Made by a program: the position numbers and the translations under genes
Notes under the pieces: model-generated
The model's input: only the letters and a program-made list of their open reading frames with translations
Told to the model about the DNA's origin: nothing
The model's database searches: none
DNA from: Blastococcus sp.
Lineage (GTDB): Bacteria; Actinomycetota; Actinomycetes; Mycobacteriales; Geodermatophilaceae
Direction: 5' to 3'
DNA length: 45,882 bases
NCBI GenBank assembly: GCA_025465355.1
Contig: JAODNN010000163.1
Span: forward strand, 1 to 45,882
Shown here: in pieces, positions 16,670 to 24,443 of the stretch
Layout: every line of letters begins with the position of its first letter
Numbering within the stretch: the stretch's first letter is position 1

Positions 16670-17923
16670 TCAGAAGCTGGACTTGGGAACGCCCATGCCG
16701 GGGTCGATCCGGGTCGGCCCGGACGCCGACGGAGTGACGTCGAAGTCGAAGATGCCGGTCGGGATGTAGACCGTGGAGCACGAGTTGGGAATGTCGACAA
16801 CTCCGGAGAGCCGGCCCTCGATCGGCGCGGCTCCGAGGATCATGTACGCCTGCTCCGGGCTGTAGCCGAACTTGGTGAGGTAGTCGATCGCGTGCAGGCA
16901 GGCCCGTTGGTAGGACAGGTGCGAGTCCAGGTAGTGCTGCCGATCGTCGAGGGTCACTGACGTGCCGGAGAACGCCAGCCACCGCTCGTAGCGGGGATCG
17001 ACGTTGCCGGGCATGAAGACGGCGTTCTCCCCGACGCCGTAGGTCTCCATGCCGCCGGAGATGACGTCGACGTGGAGGTCCATGAACCCGCCCATCTCGA
17101 TGGCCCCGCAGAAGGTGATCTCGCCGTCCCCCTGGGAGAAGTGCAGGTCCCCCATCGAGAGCTTGGCCCCCTCGACGAACACCGGATAGAAGACCCGGCT
17201 GCCCTTGGTCAGGTTCTTGATGTCCTGGTTCCCGCCGTTCTCCCGAGGTGGGGCGGTCCGGGCAGCTTCGCCGGCCACGCGCTCGAAATCTCCGCCCTCC
17301 AGTCGCCCGAGGATCGCGTCCTGGGGCAGCGGGGGAAGGGCCAGCGGGGGCACGCGGTCGGGGTCGGTGGCGATGAGGTCACCCTCGCGACGGTTCCAGC
17401 GCGCCAGCAACTCGGCCGACGGCGCGGTGCCCATGAGGCCGGGGTGCACGATCCCGGTGAAGGAGACGCCCGGGATGTGCCGGGACGTCGCCGTCTGACC
17501 CATGAAGTCCCAGATCACCTTGTAGGCGTCGGGGAACTGCTCGGTCAGGAAGCCACCGCCGTTCTGGGTGGCGAAGATGCCGGTGTAGCCCCACCCCTGT
17601 CCCGCGAGCGGGCCCGAGTCCTCCTGGGGAATGGGGCCGACGTCGAGAATGTCCACCACCAAGAGGTCCCCGGGCCGGGCGCCCTCGACCCGGAGAGGAC
17701 CACTCAGGACGTGCACGGTCGACAGCGGCGCGTCGCGGACGTCGTCGGCGGAGTCGTCGTTGTGGATGGCCCCGTCGAACCACTCACGGCAGTGCACCCG
17801 GAAGGAATCCCCGGGGCGCACGGTCACCTCGGTGGGGATGTCGGGGTGCCACCGGTTGTGGCCGAGGTACTTCTGCTCGGTGAACTTCTTGGTGGAGTCC
17901 AACGGGAACACGACGTCCGGCAT
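16670..17923 (-). CDS. fmdA: Formamidase (FmdA/AmdA acetamidase family), copy 1
   Basis: Hydrolyses formamide or short aliphatic amides to acid and ammonium; 417 residues, normal for the family. Conserved blocks include GHNRWHPDIP, VHCREW, GDLLVVDILDVGP, WGYTGIFATQNGGGFLTEQFP, HPGLMGTAPS, TDPDRVPPLALPPL and ENGGNQDIKNLTKGSRVFYP. Later blocks are GDLHFSQGDGEITFCGAIEMGG and EGRLSGVVDIPN. These cover the whole family consensus, so the enzyme should be active. GGAGG precedes the ATG with 7-base spacing. It follows the amiS channel gene on the same strand by 53 bases. A close paralogue is encoded on the plus strand at 19706-20956. Confidence 0.93.
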   Translation of the reverse strand: MPDVVFPLDSTKKFTEQKYLGHNRWHPDIPTEVTVRPGDSFRVHCREWFDGAIHNDDSADDVRDAPLSTVHVLSGPLRVEGARPGDLLVVDILDVGPIPQEDSGPLAGQGWGYTGIFATQNGGGFLTEQFPDAYKVIWDFMGQTATSRHIPGVSFTGIVHPGLMGTAPSAELLARWNRREGDLIATDPDRVPPLALPPLPQDAILGRLEGGDFERVAGEAARTAPPRENGGNQDIKNLTKGSRVFYPVFVEGAKLSMGDLHFSQGDGEITFCGAIEMGGFMDLHVDVISGGMETYGVGENAVFMPGNVDPRYERWLAFSGTSVTLDDRQHYLDSHLSYQRACLHAIDYLTKFGYSPEQAYMILGAAPIEGRLSGVVDIPNSCSTVYIPTGIFDFDVTPSASGPTRIDPGMGVPKSSF

Positions 17924-17976
17924 CTCTGACCTCCTGGTCTCGGCGGGGAGTGCTTACGGGGCATTCGAGGGGAGCG

Positions 17977-18711
17977 TCACCGCCTGCGCTGGGCCGGTGC
18001 GTCAGTAGACCGTCGGGCGCGCTGCTCCTCGTCCGCTGTGACGTTGCCGTACATCTGCGTCGACCGGGCCTCGCCCTCGCGCAGTTCCGGCGCCGGCTCG
18101 GCCGCGGTCCGCGGTTCGCGCAGTCGGGGGTAGAGGGCCAGCGACAGCACGAAGATGACCGCGAGCACGATCGCCGTCGTCGCCTTGGTCAGGCCCCACG
18201 CGCCGCTCTCCCACACACCGGTCAGCAACAGGAACGCGGGCACGGCCGCCGAGAACACGCCGGCGACGATGGCGATCGCACCGGTGAAGCGGGTCAGTTC
18301 TTCTCTCTTGAGGCCGAGCACGAGGAAGAAGAGCAGCCACAGCACCGCCCAGTACAGCCAGATGACCCCGAAGCCGGGATCGTCGAAGCGACCGAAGTTC
18401 AACCCGGCGTACACCACCGCGGCCGCCGCGACGAACGCGGAGAACCAGCCGAGCCCGGTGCCGTCCAGGCCGCCCAACAGGTTGCAGCCCACGTACAGGT
18501 AGGTGAACCCGAAGAGGTAAAGACCCGAGGCGAAGAGGATCTTGTTCGGATCCCCGCCGGCCGTGAAGATGAGATACGTCGGCGTGAGGACCTGCAGGCC
18601 GCCGACGAAGAGGTTCAGTGGCGCGGCCGCCCGGGCGTCGACCCGCCCCAGCAGCATCAACCCGTTGATGATCAGAACTGCTCCGACGTAAAGCAGCCCA
18701 ACGCTGCCCAT
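17977..18711 (-). CDS. AmiS/UreI family urea/short-chain amide channel
   Basis: Polytopic channel of 244 residues that lets urea or small amides cross the membrane. The N-terminal MGSVGLLYVGAVLIINGLMLLG is characteristic. About six helices follow (TPTYLIF, LYLFGFTYLYVGCNLL, VIWLYWAVLWLLFFLVLGL). A hydrophilic tail of about 50 residues (REPRTAAEPAPELREG onwards) is longer than in short family members. I chose ATG 18711 because AAGGG lies nine bases before it; ATG 18720 directly abuts that motif. Its place between the decayed fmdB and fmdA indicates it supplies formamide or acetamide to the enzyme. Confidence 0.88.
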   Translation of the reverse strand: MGSVGLLYVGAVLIINGLMLLGRVDARAAAPLNLFVGGLQVLTPTYLIFTAGGDPNKILFASGLYLFGFTYLYVGCNLLGGLDGTGLGWFSAFVAAAAVVYAGLNFGRFDDPGFGVIWLYWAVLWLLFFLVLGLKREELTRFTGAIAIVAGVFSAAVPAFLLLTGVWESGAWGLTKATTAIVLAVIFVLSLALYPRLREPRTAAEPAPELREGEARSTQMYGNVTADEEQRARRSTDAPAQRRR

Positions 18712-18789
18712 GTCGTCCATCCCTTCGTTCCTGTCGATACGGTTCCCCGCCTGTTGTGCGCTCGCGGCGACTTGTTCATGTGCGCTCGG

Positions 18790-18954
18790 TGATGTCGATC
18801 AGCGCCCGGCGCACCGACGAACCGAGCGAGAGCCGGGGCGCGGTGCATATCCGCACGGCCGCACGTCGGACGCGGCACGACGGCGGTGGCGGTGCCGACC
18901 GCGGGAGAACTCCGTGACGCCGCGTTCGACGCAGCGGTGGGCGTAGACGACCAT
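18790..18954 (-). pseudogene. Decayed FmdB-type zinc-ribbon gene (frameshift, lost cysteines)
   Basis: A perfect ribosome binding site (GGAGGTGTGAC) precedes an ATG at 18954 that reads MVVYAHRCVERGVTEF, the FmdB start pattern Y-x-x-R-C-x-x-C-G. Near 18900 the FmdB-like similarity changes frame by one base and continues as VGTATAVVPRPTCGRADMHRAPAL, matching the second knuckle V-P-C-P-T-C-x-R-x-x-R. In both knuckles one cysteine has become arginine (C-x-x-R and R-x-x-C), so zinc binding is lost. Read without the shift the frame gives an arginine-rich 51-residue peptide. It lies directly upstream of amiS and mirrors the intact fmdB at 19325. The call rests on my own alignment by eye. Confidence 0.6.
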
Positions 18955-19269
18955 GTCACACCTCCAAGGGCGCCACAGGCCGCCCCAGCAATGCGGGATC
19001 CCACGCTCCGCCGGATGCGCGGGGCGGTCAAGGCACTGCCAGGCAGGTGCGGCTGTAACAGGTACGACGGGCGAGTGAACCGGCGCGCCGTCACGGAGAG
19101 TTGGGCGCAGCCGTTGGCTCGTCTTCAGGCGCCGCTGGACCCTCGCCGTCCCGGGGGGCGAGGAACCCCGGCCTGGGGGTCTCTGCTCGGTGTACGAGGT
19201 CACTCTCTCGCGACGCAGAGCGGCCCCCGCGGCGCCGCGCGGCGTCCCGGCCTGCGACGACGGGCACCC
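18955..19269. other. Divergent control region between the two formamidase arms
   Basis: About 315 bases separate the minus-strand fmdB remnant from the plus-strand fmdB promoter. No gene is supported. Binding sites for a nitrogen regulator might be expected here, but I could not identify a convincing GlnR or AmtR motif. Confidence 0.4.
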
Positions 19270-19298
19270 TTGACCGTTCCTTTACCAGGCCATACTTT
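19270..19298 (+). promoter_or_regulatory. Promoter of the fmdB-fmdA2 operon
   Basis: TTGACC (19270-19275) and TACTTT (19293-19298) are separated by exactly 17 bases, 27 bases before the fmdB start. This resembles a standard housekeeping-sigma promoter. Confidence 0.55.
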
Positions 19299-19324
19299 CC
19301 GCTGGAAGCACTTCGGGAGGCGTC

Positions 19325-19606
19325 ATGGCGTCGTACGAGTTCCGGTGCGAAGAGTGCGGGGCGTTCACCGTCCGCGTACCGATGAGGGACGTGACTCCGG
19401 CAGTCCCCTGCCCGACCTGTACCCGGCCCGCACGTCGCCGGTACACCGCGCCGTACACCCGCCGCACTGCGTCCGGCCTGACACGGGCACTCGACGCTGC
19501 GGAGGAAAGTCGACACGAGCCGCGTGTCGTCGACTCGATCCCGTCCCGAGCCGGACCCGGGAACGTCACGACGCATCCGCTGCATCGCCGGCTGCCGAGG
19601 CCATGA
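19325..19606 (+). CDS. fmdB: FmdB family zinc-ribbon protein
   Basis: Small regulatory or accessory protein of 93 residues. The zinc ribbon is intact: C8 and C11 in FRCEECG and C29 and C32 in VPCPTC, spaced as in the FmdB/CxxC family. A tail without cysteines (ALDAAEESRHEP) also follows the family pattern. FmdB proteins are known companions of formamidase; their exact role is unresolved. GGGAGG lies four bases before the ATG. It starts the plus-strand operon and is followed by fmdA copy 2 after 99 bases. Confidence 0.87.
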   Translation: MASYEFRCEECGAFTVRVPMRDVTPAVPCPTCTRPARRRYTAPYTRRTASGLTRALDAAEESRHEPRVVDSIPSRAGPGNVTTHPLHRRLPRP

Positions 19607-19705
19607 ACAGCCGGCAGGGATGTCGCGTCCCGTCCTCTCCGACCTCCTACAGCAGAGCTCGCTTCGGTTGCCGACCCAGTCACCCCTGTAGAACGGAGAG
19701 CCGCC

Positions 19706-20956
19706 ATGCCTGACGTCGTCTTCACCGTGGACCAGGCCCGGTCGATGCGCGACCAGGACGTCCCGGGTCACAACCGCTGGCATCCCGACATCCCGCCGGC
19801 GGTCACCGTGAGCCCGGGATCGGACATCCGGGTCGAATGCCGGGAGTGGACCGATGCTCAGATCGGGAACAACGACTCCGCCAACGACGTGCGCGACGTC
19901 GACCTCTCCGGTGCCCACATGCTCAGCGGCCCGATCGCGATCGAGGGGGCCGAGCCGGGGGATCTGCTCGTCGTCGACATCCTCGACCTCGGGCCCGTGC
20001 CGCAGCAGGAAGGGGGACCCGCGCCCGGACAGGGGTGGGGATACACCGGCATCTTCTCCAAGCAGAACGGCGGGGGATTCCTCACCGACCAGTTCCCGGA
20101 CGCCTACAAGGCCATCTGGGACTTCCACGGCCAGATCGCGACTTCCCGCCACATCCCCGGGGTCCGCTACACCGGCATCACGCACCCCGGGCTGTTCGGC
20201 ACGGCACCGTCACCCGAACTGCTCTCCCGGTGGAACACCCGCGAACGCGCGCTGATCGCGACCGACCCGGACCGGGTTCCGCCCCTGGCGCTGCCGCCTC
20301 TGGAAGACAGCGTTCTGGCCGGCACGCTGAGCGGGGAGGAGCTGGCCGCCGTCGGGCGGGACGGCGCCCGGACGGTTCCGGCGAGAGAGAACGGCGGCAA
20401 CCACGACATCAAGAACTTCACCCGCGGTTCGCGGGTGTTCTACCCCGTGCACGTCCCGGGCGCCCTGCTCTCCGGCGGCGACCTGCACTTCAGTCAGGGA
20501 GACGGGGAGATCACCTTCTGTGGCGCGATCGAGATGGGCGGGTTCATCGACTTCCACGTCGACCTCATCAAGGGCGGCATGGCGACCTACGCCGTGACGA
20601 CGAACCCCATCTTCATGCCGGGCAACGTGGAACCGCGCTACAGCGAATTCCTCAGCTTCATCGGGATCGGCGTCGACCACGACAGCGACACGAACCTCTA
20701 CAACGACGCCACGCAGGCGTACCGGAACGCCTGCCTCAACGCGATCGCGTATCTCGAGAAGTTCGGCTATTCCGGGCCGCAGGCGTACCTCCTCCTCGGG
20801 TCGGCGCCGATCGAAGGGCGTGTCAGCGGAGTCGTCGACATTCCGAATGCCTGCTGTTCGCTCTACCTGCCCACGGCGATCTTCGACTTCGACGTCCGGC
20901 CCTCCGCGTCCGGTCCGGTCTCGGCCGACCGCGGTAGCTGTGCCGTCTCCTCGTAG
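19706..20956 (+). CDS. fmdA: Formamidase (FmdA/AmdA acetamidase family), copy 2
   Basis: Second formamidase, 416 residues, collinear with copy 1 over its full length and sharing nearly all family blocks (GHNRWHPDIP, GWGYTGIF, QNGGGFLT, TDPDRVPPLALPPL, ENGGNHDIKN, SQGDGEITFCGAIEMGGF, EGRVSGVVDIPN). It differs mostly in surface stretches and in the C-terminal tail (SADRGSCAVSS instead of DPGMGVPKSSF). Substrate range may therefore differ. GGAGAG precedes the ATG. Copies on opposite strands flank the amiS and fmdB genes, which suggests an inverted duplication of an fmdB-fmdA unit. Confidence 0.93.
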   Translation: MPDVVFTVDQARSMRDQDVPGHNRWHPDIPPAVTVSPGSDIRVECREWTDAQIGNNDSANDVRDVDLSGAHMLSGPIAIEGAEPGDLLVVDILDLGPVPQQEGGPAPGQGWGYTGIFSKQNGGGFLTDQFPDAYKAIWDFHGQIATSRHIPGVRYTGITHPGLFGTAPSPELLSRWNTRERALIATDPDRVPPLALPPLEDSVLAGTLSGEELAAVGRDGARTVPARENGGNHDIKNFTRGSRVFYPVHVPGALLSGGDLHFSQGDGEITFCGAIEMGGFIDFHVDLIKGGMATYAVTTNPIFMPGNVEPRYSEFLSFIGIGVDHDSDTNLYNDATQAYRNACLNAIAYLEKFGYSGPQAYLLLGSAPIEGRVSGVVDIPNACCSLYLPTAIFDFDVRPSASGPVSADRGSCAVSS

Positions 20957-20972
20957 TTCCGTCGCACCCGGG

Positions 20973-21003
20973 GGTGCCGGCCGGTCGACCACCAGCCGGC
21001 ACC
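20973..21003 (+). terminator. Hairpin after formamidase copy 2
   Basis: GGTGCCGGC (20973-20981) and GCCGGCACC (20995-21003) form a perfect 9-base-pair stem with a 13-base loop, 17 bases after the fmdA stop. It would also terminate transcription coming from the convergent fluoride operon. Confidence 0.55.
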
Positions 21004-21011
21004 ACCGTCGC

Positions 21012-21041
21012 GGCGGCGCCCCGTTCGGCGGCGCCCCGTTC
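21012..21041. repeat. Two tandem copies of a 15-base unit
   Basis: GGCGGCGCCCCGTTC occurs twice head to tail (21012-21026, 21027-21041), followed by a partial GGC. It lies between the terminator hairpin and the end of crcB. No function is apparent. Confidence 0.7.
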
Positions 21042-21100
21042 GGCCCGGTGGACGAGCGGGGGCGCGGGCGGTGGGGGGCGCCAGGACGGGGTGAGCCTGA

Positions 21101-21466
21101 TCAGGTGAGCCAGGTGCCCAAGGTCCAGCCCAGTCCGACGGCACCGAAGCCGCCTAGGAGACTGGCGGCGACATTGGCGATGGCGTAAAAGCGCGCCCCG
21201 TTCTCGAGCAGGCGCAGCGTCTCGTAGCTGAAGGTGCTGTAGGTGGTGAGCGCTCCACAGAAGCCGATCCCGGCGGTTGCCGTGAGGGCAGGGGAGAAGT
21301 GCACAGCGCTCGCGGCCAGGAACCCGAGGATGAAGGAGCCGACCATGTTGACGGTCAGCGTTCCCCAGGGAAACACGCTGTCATGGCGGGCTTGGATCGC
21401 TCGATCAGTGAGGTAGCGGGCCGGTGCACCGATCGCCGCGCCTACCCCGATCCACAGGACGATCAC
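21101..21466 (-). CDS. crcB: Fluoride efflux channel CrcB/FluC, first subunit
   Basis: Four-helix fluoride channel of 121 residues. Family motifs are [11 protein letters not shown] and the phenylalanine/threonine track [15 protein letters not shown], which lines the fluoride pore. The start ATG overlaps the stop of the DUF190 gene (ATGA), so the two are translationally coupled. With a second, longer CrcB in the same operon, a heterodimeric channel of opposed subunits is likely, as known for Gram-positive pairs. Confidence 0.93.
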   Translation of the reverse strand: MIVLWIGVGAAIGAPARYLTDRAIQARHDSVFPWGTLTVNMVGSFILGFLAASAVHFSPALTATAGIGFCGALTTYSTFSYETLRLLENGARFYAIANVAASLLGGFGAVGLGWTLGTWLT

Positions 21467-21810
21467 CGGATCGGCTCGTGGCTTGCGGGGCGGTACACCT
21501 CGACGTCTTCGACGGTGATCAGGCCGGCCGGGACCAGGCTCTCCAGTTCAGGTAGGAACGCCTGGATGCGCTCGGCGGTATCCACCATCACGACCGACAC
21601 CGGAAGGTCTTCGGACAGGCTGAGCAGCCGGGTGGTGTGGATGTGCTGGGTCGCGCCGAAGCCTTCGATGCCGCGGAAGACGCTTGCCCCGATCAGCCCG
21701 GCCGCGTGGGCCCGGTGGACGATCTCGGTGTAGAGCGGCTTGTGCCCGACGGTGTCGGATTCACCGACGAACACCGTCAGTCGTCGCGCGGGTCCGTGCA
21801 GCGCCGTCAC
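21463..21810 (-). CDS. DUF190 domain-containing PII-like protein
   Basis: Protein of 115 residues with the DUF190 pattern. The core contains [42 protein letters not shown], a beta-alpha-beta PII-like core, followed by [25 protein letters not shown] and [15 protein letters not shown]190 proteins often sit with crcB and may modulate the channel, but the ligand is not established. The start is GTG 21810 within the stop of the upstream crcB (GTGA), and the stop overlaps the start of the downstream crcB. Confidence 0.88.
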   Translation of the reverse strand: MTALHGPARRLTVFVGESDTVGHKPLYTEIVHRAHAAGLIGASVFRGIEGFGATQHIHTTRLLSLSEDLPVSVVMVDTAERIQAFLPELESLVPAGLITVEDVEVYRPASHEPIR

Positions 21811-22316
21811 GAGTGTTGCCCCTGACGTTCGCGCGGCAGTCTGGCTGCAGCGGCCATGCGGGTCAGCATCGCCCCGAGAAGGGTCGCGGCGAGCGCGGTG
21901 AGGACGGTCACCGCCAAGTACCCCAGCGCCAGACCTCCACGGCCGGCCAGCGCCAACTGCTGCACGTCCACCATGGCGGTGGAGAAAGTGGTGTAGCCGC
22001 CGAGGATGCCGACGCCCAGGAACGGGCGGACGAGGCGATGCGGGGATGTCAGTTCGGTGATCACGACCATCAGAACCCCGATGAGGAAGCAGCCGCTGGT
22101 GTTGACCAGCCACGTCGCAACCGGCCACTGCCCCACCCGATGGGGGAGCCAGACCGACATGCCGTAGCGCGCCTCCGCGCCGATGATCCCGCCCACGGCG
22201 ATGGTCGCCAGCACGGTGGGATCCCAATTGCTCCCGCGTCGCTGTGCGGGAACCTTCAGGTCGACGTCGGGATCGACAGGATCCGCGTGACGACCTGGCC
22301 TCGGCGCCGTTGACAT
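21807..22316 (-). CDS. crcB: Fluoride efflux channel CrcB/FluC, second subunit with N-terminal extension
   Basis: CrcB paralogue of 169 residues, about 40 longer at the N-terminus than its partner because of a hydrophilic proline- and arginine-rich lead. The pore motifs [13 protein letters not shown] and [15 protein letters not shown] are present. It is the first gene of the crcB-DUF190-crcB operon. GGAGGGTGGG precedes the ATG. A shorter start inside the lead is possible, but the only clear ribosome binding site belongs to this one. Confidence 0.9.
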   Translation of the reverse strand: MSTAPRPGRHADPVDPDVDLKVPAQRRGSNWDPTVLATIAVGGIIGAEARYGMSVWLPHRVGQWPVATWLVNTSGCFLIGVLMVVITELTSPHRLVRPFLGVGILGGYTTFSTAMVDVQQLALAGRGGLALGYLAVTVLTALAATLLGAMLTRMAAAARLPRERQGQHS

Positions 22317-22745
22317 CGACCCACCCTCCGCCAGGGGGAAACACCGTCAGCGACCAGGAATCGGTCGTCGGAGGACGCCCCCGACAGCGAGAAGACATTA
22401 CCGCTGCTCTCGGACCCTCCGACGGCCGCTCGGGTGCTCGAGGGAGCTCCCTCCGGTCGGCACGAGAGGCTTGCCACACCGGCCCGCGGTGCGCGGAGGT
22501 TGGCTGGACACAGTCGCCTGCGGGTGTGGTCCCCCGGCAACGCCGCCGGTGTCGCGCTTGTCCGGCCACCATGCCTCCGGATCGGTGGTCGGGAAGGCGT
22601 TGACCCCGCTACGGCGATTGGCCGACTTTGCGCCGCGCTGTTCGGGCAGGTGGAGGTGTGGGCGAACAGCACCAGGCACGTACTGGTGGACGTAACCGGC
22701 TGCCGGCGAGTAGACCGAACACCTCGCTGAAGCAAAGGAGCGGAC
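22317..22745. other. Intergenic region between the fluoride operon and a small plus-strand gene
   Basis: 429 bases with no supported gene. A fluoride riboswitch was looked for upstream of crcB and no convincing aptamer was found. The plus-strand end carries AAAGGAG for the next gene. Confidence 0.4.
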
Positions 22746-22985
22746 ATGACCACTGGTAGCGGCCAGGAGACGGGGCAGGTAACCGGTACGAAGGACAAGG
22801 ACTACAACCTCATCTGGTTCACCGAGCAGTGCCTGAGCAATGCGCTTCGTCTGGAGACCTACGTCCAGGACGCGGACCGCGATGGCGACAGCGAGGTCGC
22901 CGACCTCTTCCGCAAGGCGCAGGCAGACAGCCGCAAGGGGGCTGAGCAGGGCAAGCAGTTGCTCAAGACCCGGCTCAGCGGCTGA
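22746..22985 (+). CDS. Small conserved-looking helical protein of unknown function
   Basis: Protein of 79 residues, mostly helical and charged. After a flexible glycine/threonine-rich lead it reads DYNLIWFTEQCLSNALRLETYV, then QDADRDGDSEVADLFRKAQADSRKGAEQGKQLL. The regular heptad-like spacing suggests a helical hairpin. It resembles small actinobacterial hypothetical proteins, but I do not recognise a named family. AAAGGAG lies five bases before the ATG. It appears to be a single-gene unit. Confidence 0.7.
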   Translation: MTTGSGQETGQVTGTKDKDYNLIWFTEQCLSNALRLETYVQDADRDGDSEVADLFRKAQADSRKGAEQGKQLLKTRLSG

Positions 22986-23005
22986 TCCAGGGCAGCGAGC
23001 CGCGA

Positions 23006-23050
23006 TTCGCCGCATGGGTCTTCGCCGCATGGGTCTTCGCCGCATGGGTC
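23006..23050. repeat. Three perfect tandem copies of a 15-base unit
   Basis: TTCGCCGCATGGGTC is repeated exactly three times directly after the stop of the small gene at 22985. The unit length is a multiple of three, but no supported coding frame crosses it. It is likely a slippage or recombination product. Confidence 0.85.
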
Positions 23051-23550
23051 ATAGTGCCGACGTTCCGTCATCGCTCACCCGGCGGCCCCGCAGCCCTTCG
23101 CCGTCCGTCGAAGGCATCTCCGATAGCGCGTGGCCGGGCCGTGGTCCTGGGTCTTTATCGAAGGGGCAGCCCAGAACGGCCCGCACGTTGGTCACGTTGT
23201 TCGAGCCGTCGACGTCTGCCGTGCAGGTCCAGTTGTTACGCAGCTGCGCGCCGAAGTCACTCTGAAGATCGGCAGTCGGCCCGTTGAGGTGTGTGGCGCG
23301 GAGTTCGTGTATCTGGCCGCAGCAGGCCTGACCCCGGTGGCCGACGGCCTGGTGCCGGAGCCGCTCGAGCAGCACCGCGGTCGCGCGGGCCAGCAGCCAG
23401 CACATCCTGGCCACCAGGCGTCGCAGAGTCCGAAACCCTCACCGATATGTGCTCACGCTCGTGGCCGAGCCGTGGCCGTGGCCACGGCTCGGGGGTGAGT
23501 CCTGACCTTGGCGTCGCCGCAGGGGGTCGAAGGTGCTCGGTAGGCAGGGC
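23051..23550. other. Unassigned 500-base region
   Basis: No gene is supported. Open frames exist on both strands (for example minus 23414-23049), but none shows a family motif or a ribosome binding site. A strong hairpin at 23465-23492 near the right side probably terminates the regulator gene reading in from the right. Confidence 0.4.
23465..23492 (-). terminator. Strong hairpin after the minus-strand XRE-cupin gene
   Basis: CCGAGCCGTGGCC and GGCCACGGCTCGG form a perfect 13-base-pair stem with a 2-base centre (so at least one pair must open), about 60 bases beyond the stop at 23551. No U-run follows. Confidence 0.6.
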
Positions 23551-24129
23551 TCAGTATCCGGGCGGGCTCATCGCCCAGATCGACGTCGTAGGGGTCTCGC
23601 CGGGATTGTGGTAGCTGTGAGGAAGACGCGGGTCCAGCAAGAGGGCGTCGCCGGCGTCGAGCACCAGAGGTTCCCCGTCGACGGTTACCTCGAGCGAGCC
23701 ATCGATCACGATCACGCATTCTTCCTCAGCTGGGTGCGTGTATGGCTCTCCTGACCCCTGGCCTGGTCCGATGACTGAGTAGTGGATCTGCATCGTCTTC
23801 GCGGCGGCGGGGGTGAGGAGGTAGTCCTCGAGAACACCGGACGGGTGAACCATGCGACGCCTATTGTTCGCGCGCACGAGGGTTCCCGCCGATTCCTCGC
23901 CTTCGAAGAAGATCGCGACTGATTCGTTGAGTCCTTCCGCGAGGCGTCGCAGGGTTGTCATCGACGGATTCGTGCGTCCCCGTTCCACCTGCGAGATCAA
24001 GCTCACGGAAATGCCGGCGCGGGCAGCGAGCTCACGCATGGTCACGTGGCGGCGCCGGCGAACCGTCCGGATGCGTTGCCCAAGTTCGCCGGTCGACGAT
24101 GTGTCGGCGCTAGCGCTCACAAGTTCCAT
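23551..24129 (-). CDS. XRE family transcriptional regulator with cupin sensor domain
   Basis: Regulator of 192 residues. The HTH domain spans about residues 18-72 (GQRIRTVRRRRHVTMRELAARAG, SVSLISQVERGRTNPSMTTL). The cupin is at about 115-185 with YTHPAEEECVIVIDGSLEVTV, HSYHNPG and a WAMSPP ending. It faces away from another XRE-cupin gene at 24444, with 314 bases between. The two differ markedly in the cupin, so they probably sense different ligands. ATG 24129 directly abuts AAGAGG, so GTG 24120 may be the real start. The gene stands alone on its strand and may control itself or the opposite cluster. Confidence 0.86.
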   Translation of the reverse strand: MELVSASADTSSTGELGQRIRTVRRRRHVTMRELAARAGISVSLISQVERGRTNPSMTTLRRLAEGLNESVAIFFEGEESAGTLVRANNRRRMVHPSGVLEDYLLTPAAAKTMQIHYSVIGPGQGSGEPYTHPAEEECVIVIDGSLEVTVDGEPLVLDAGDALLLDPRLPHSYHNPGETPTTSIWAMSPPGY

Positions 24130-24349
24130 CCTCTTCGGCCATCGATCGCCATCACACCATATTGGCGCGGAGACGTACCCGGCCCCGACCGGCGTGATGG
24201 CCGGCCCGGCCGGCGATGGGCCACGACGGCCTGCGGCGAACGAGCTGCTCGCCCCGCCATTCCCCGCCGGTCCGGGTCCGGGGAGCCGGCGCGTCGGATC
24301 ACGGGGAGGCGTCGACGTGTCCCACGGGAACCTTCTGTTCCTGGAGACC

Positions 24350-24378
24350 TTGACGTGCGTCACACCCTGCACTAGACA
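24350..24378 (+). promoter_or_regulatory. Promoter of the plus-strand XRE-cupin/monooxygenase cluster, with overlapping palindrome
   Basis: TTGACG (24350-24355) and TAGACA (24373-24378) are 17 bases apart, 65 bases before the GTG start at 24444. A perfect palindrome TGACG-TG-CGTCA (24351-24362) overlaps the -35 box. A regulator bound there would block polymerase, so it is a natural operator for one of the two adjacent XRE-cupin proteins. Assignment to a protein is inference. Confidence 0.5.
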
Positions 24379-24443
24379 TCTCTGCAGCGAGACTGAACAA
24401 CTCTGAAGTACCGCTCACATCCTGTTCGGAAGGACGGTCTCTG

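Noticed and set aside
22317-22460. Fluoride riboswitch upstream of the crcB operon
   Set aside because: A stretch with CTGACGGTGTTTCC resembles parts of the aptamer, but the paired GGnGATG...CTGATG elements and pseudoknot arrangement are not present in the right order.
23049-23414. Minus-strand 121-codon frame in the unassigned region
   Set aside because: No ribosome binding site, motif or neighbour logic; composition is that of chance GC-rich frames.
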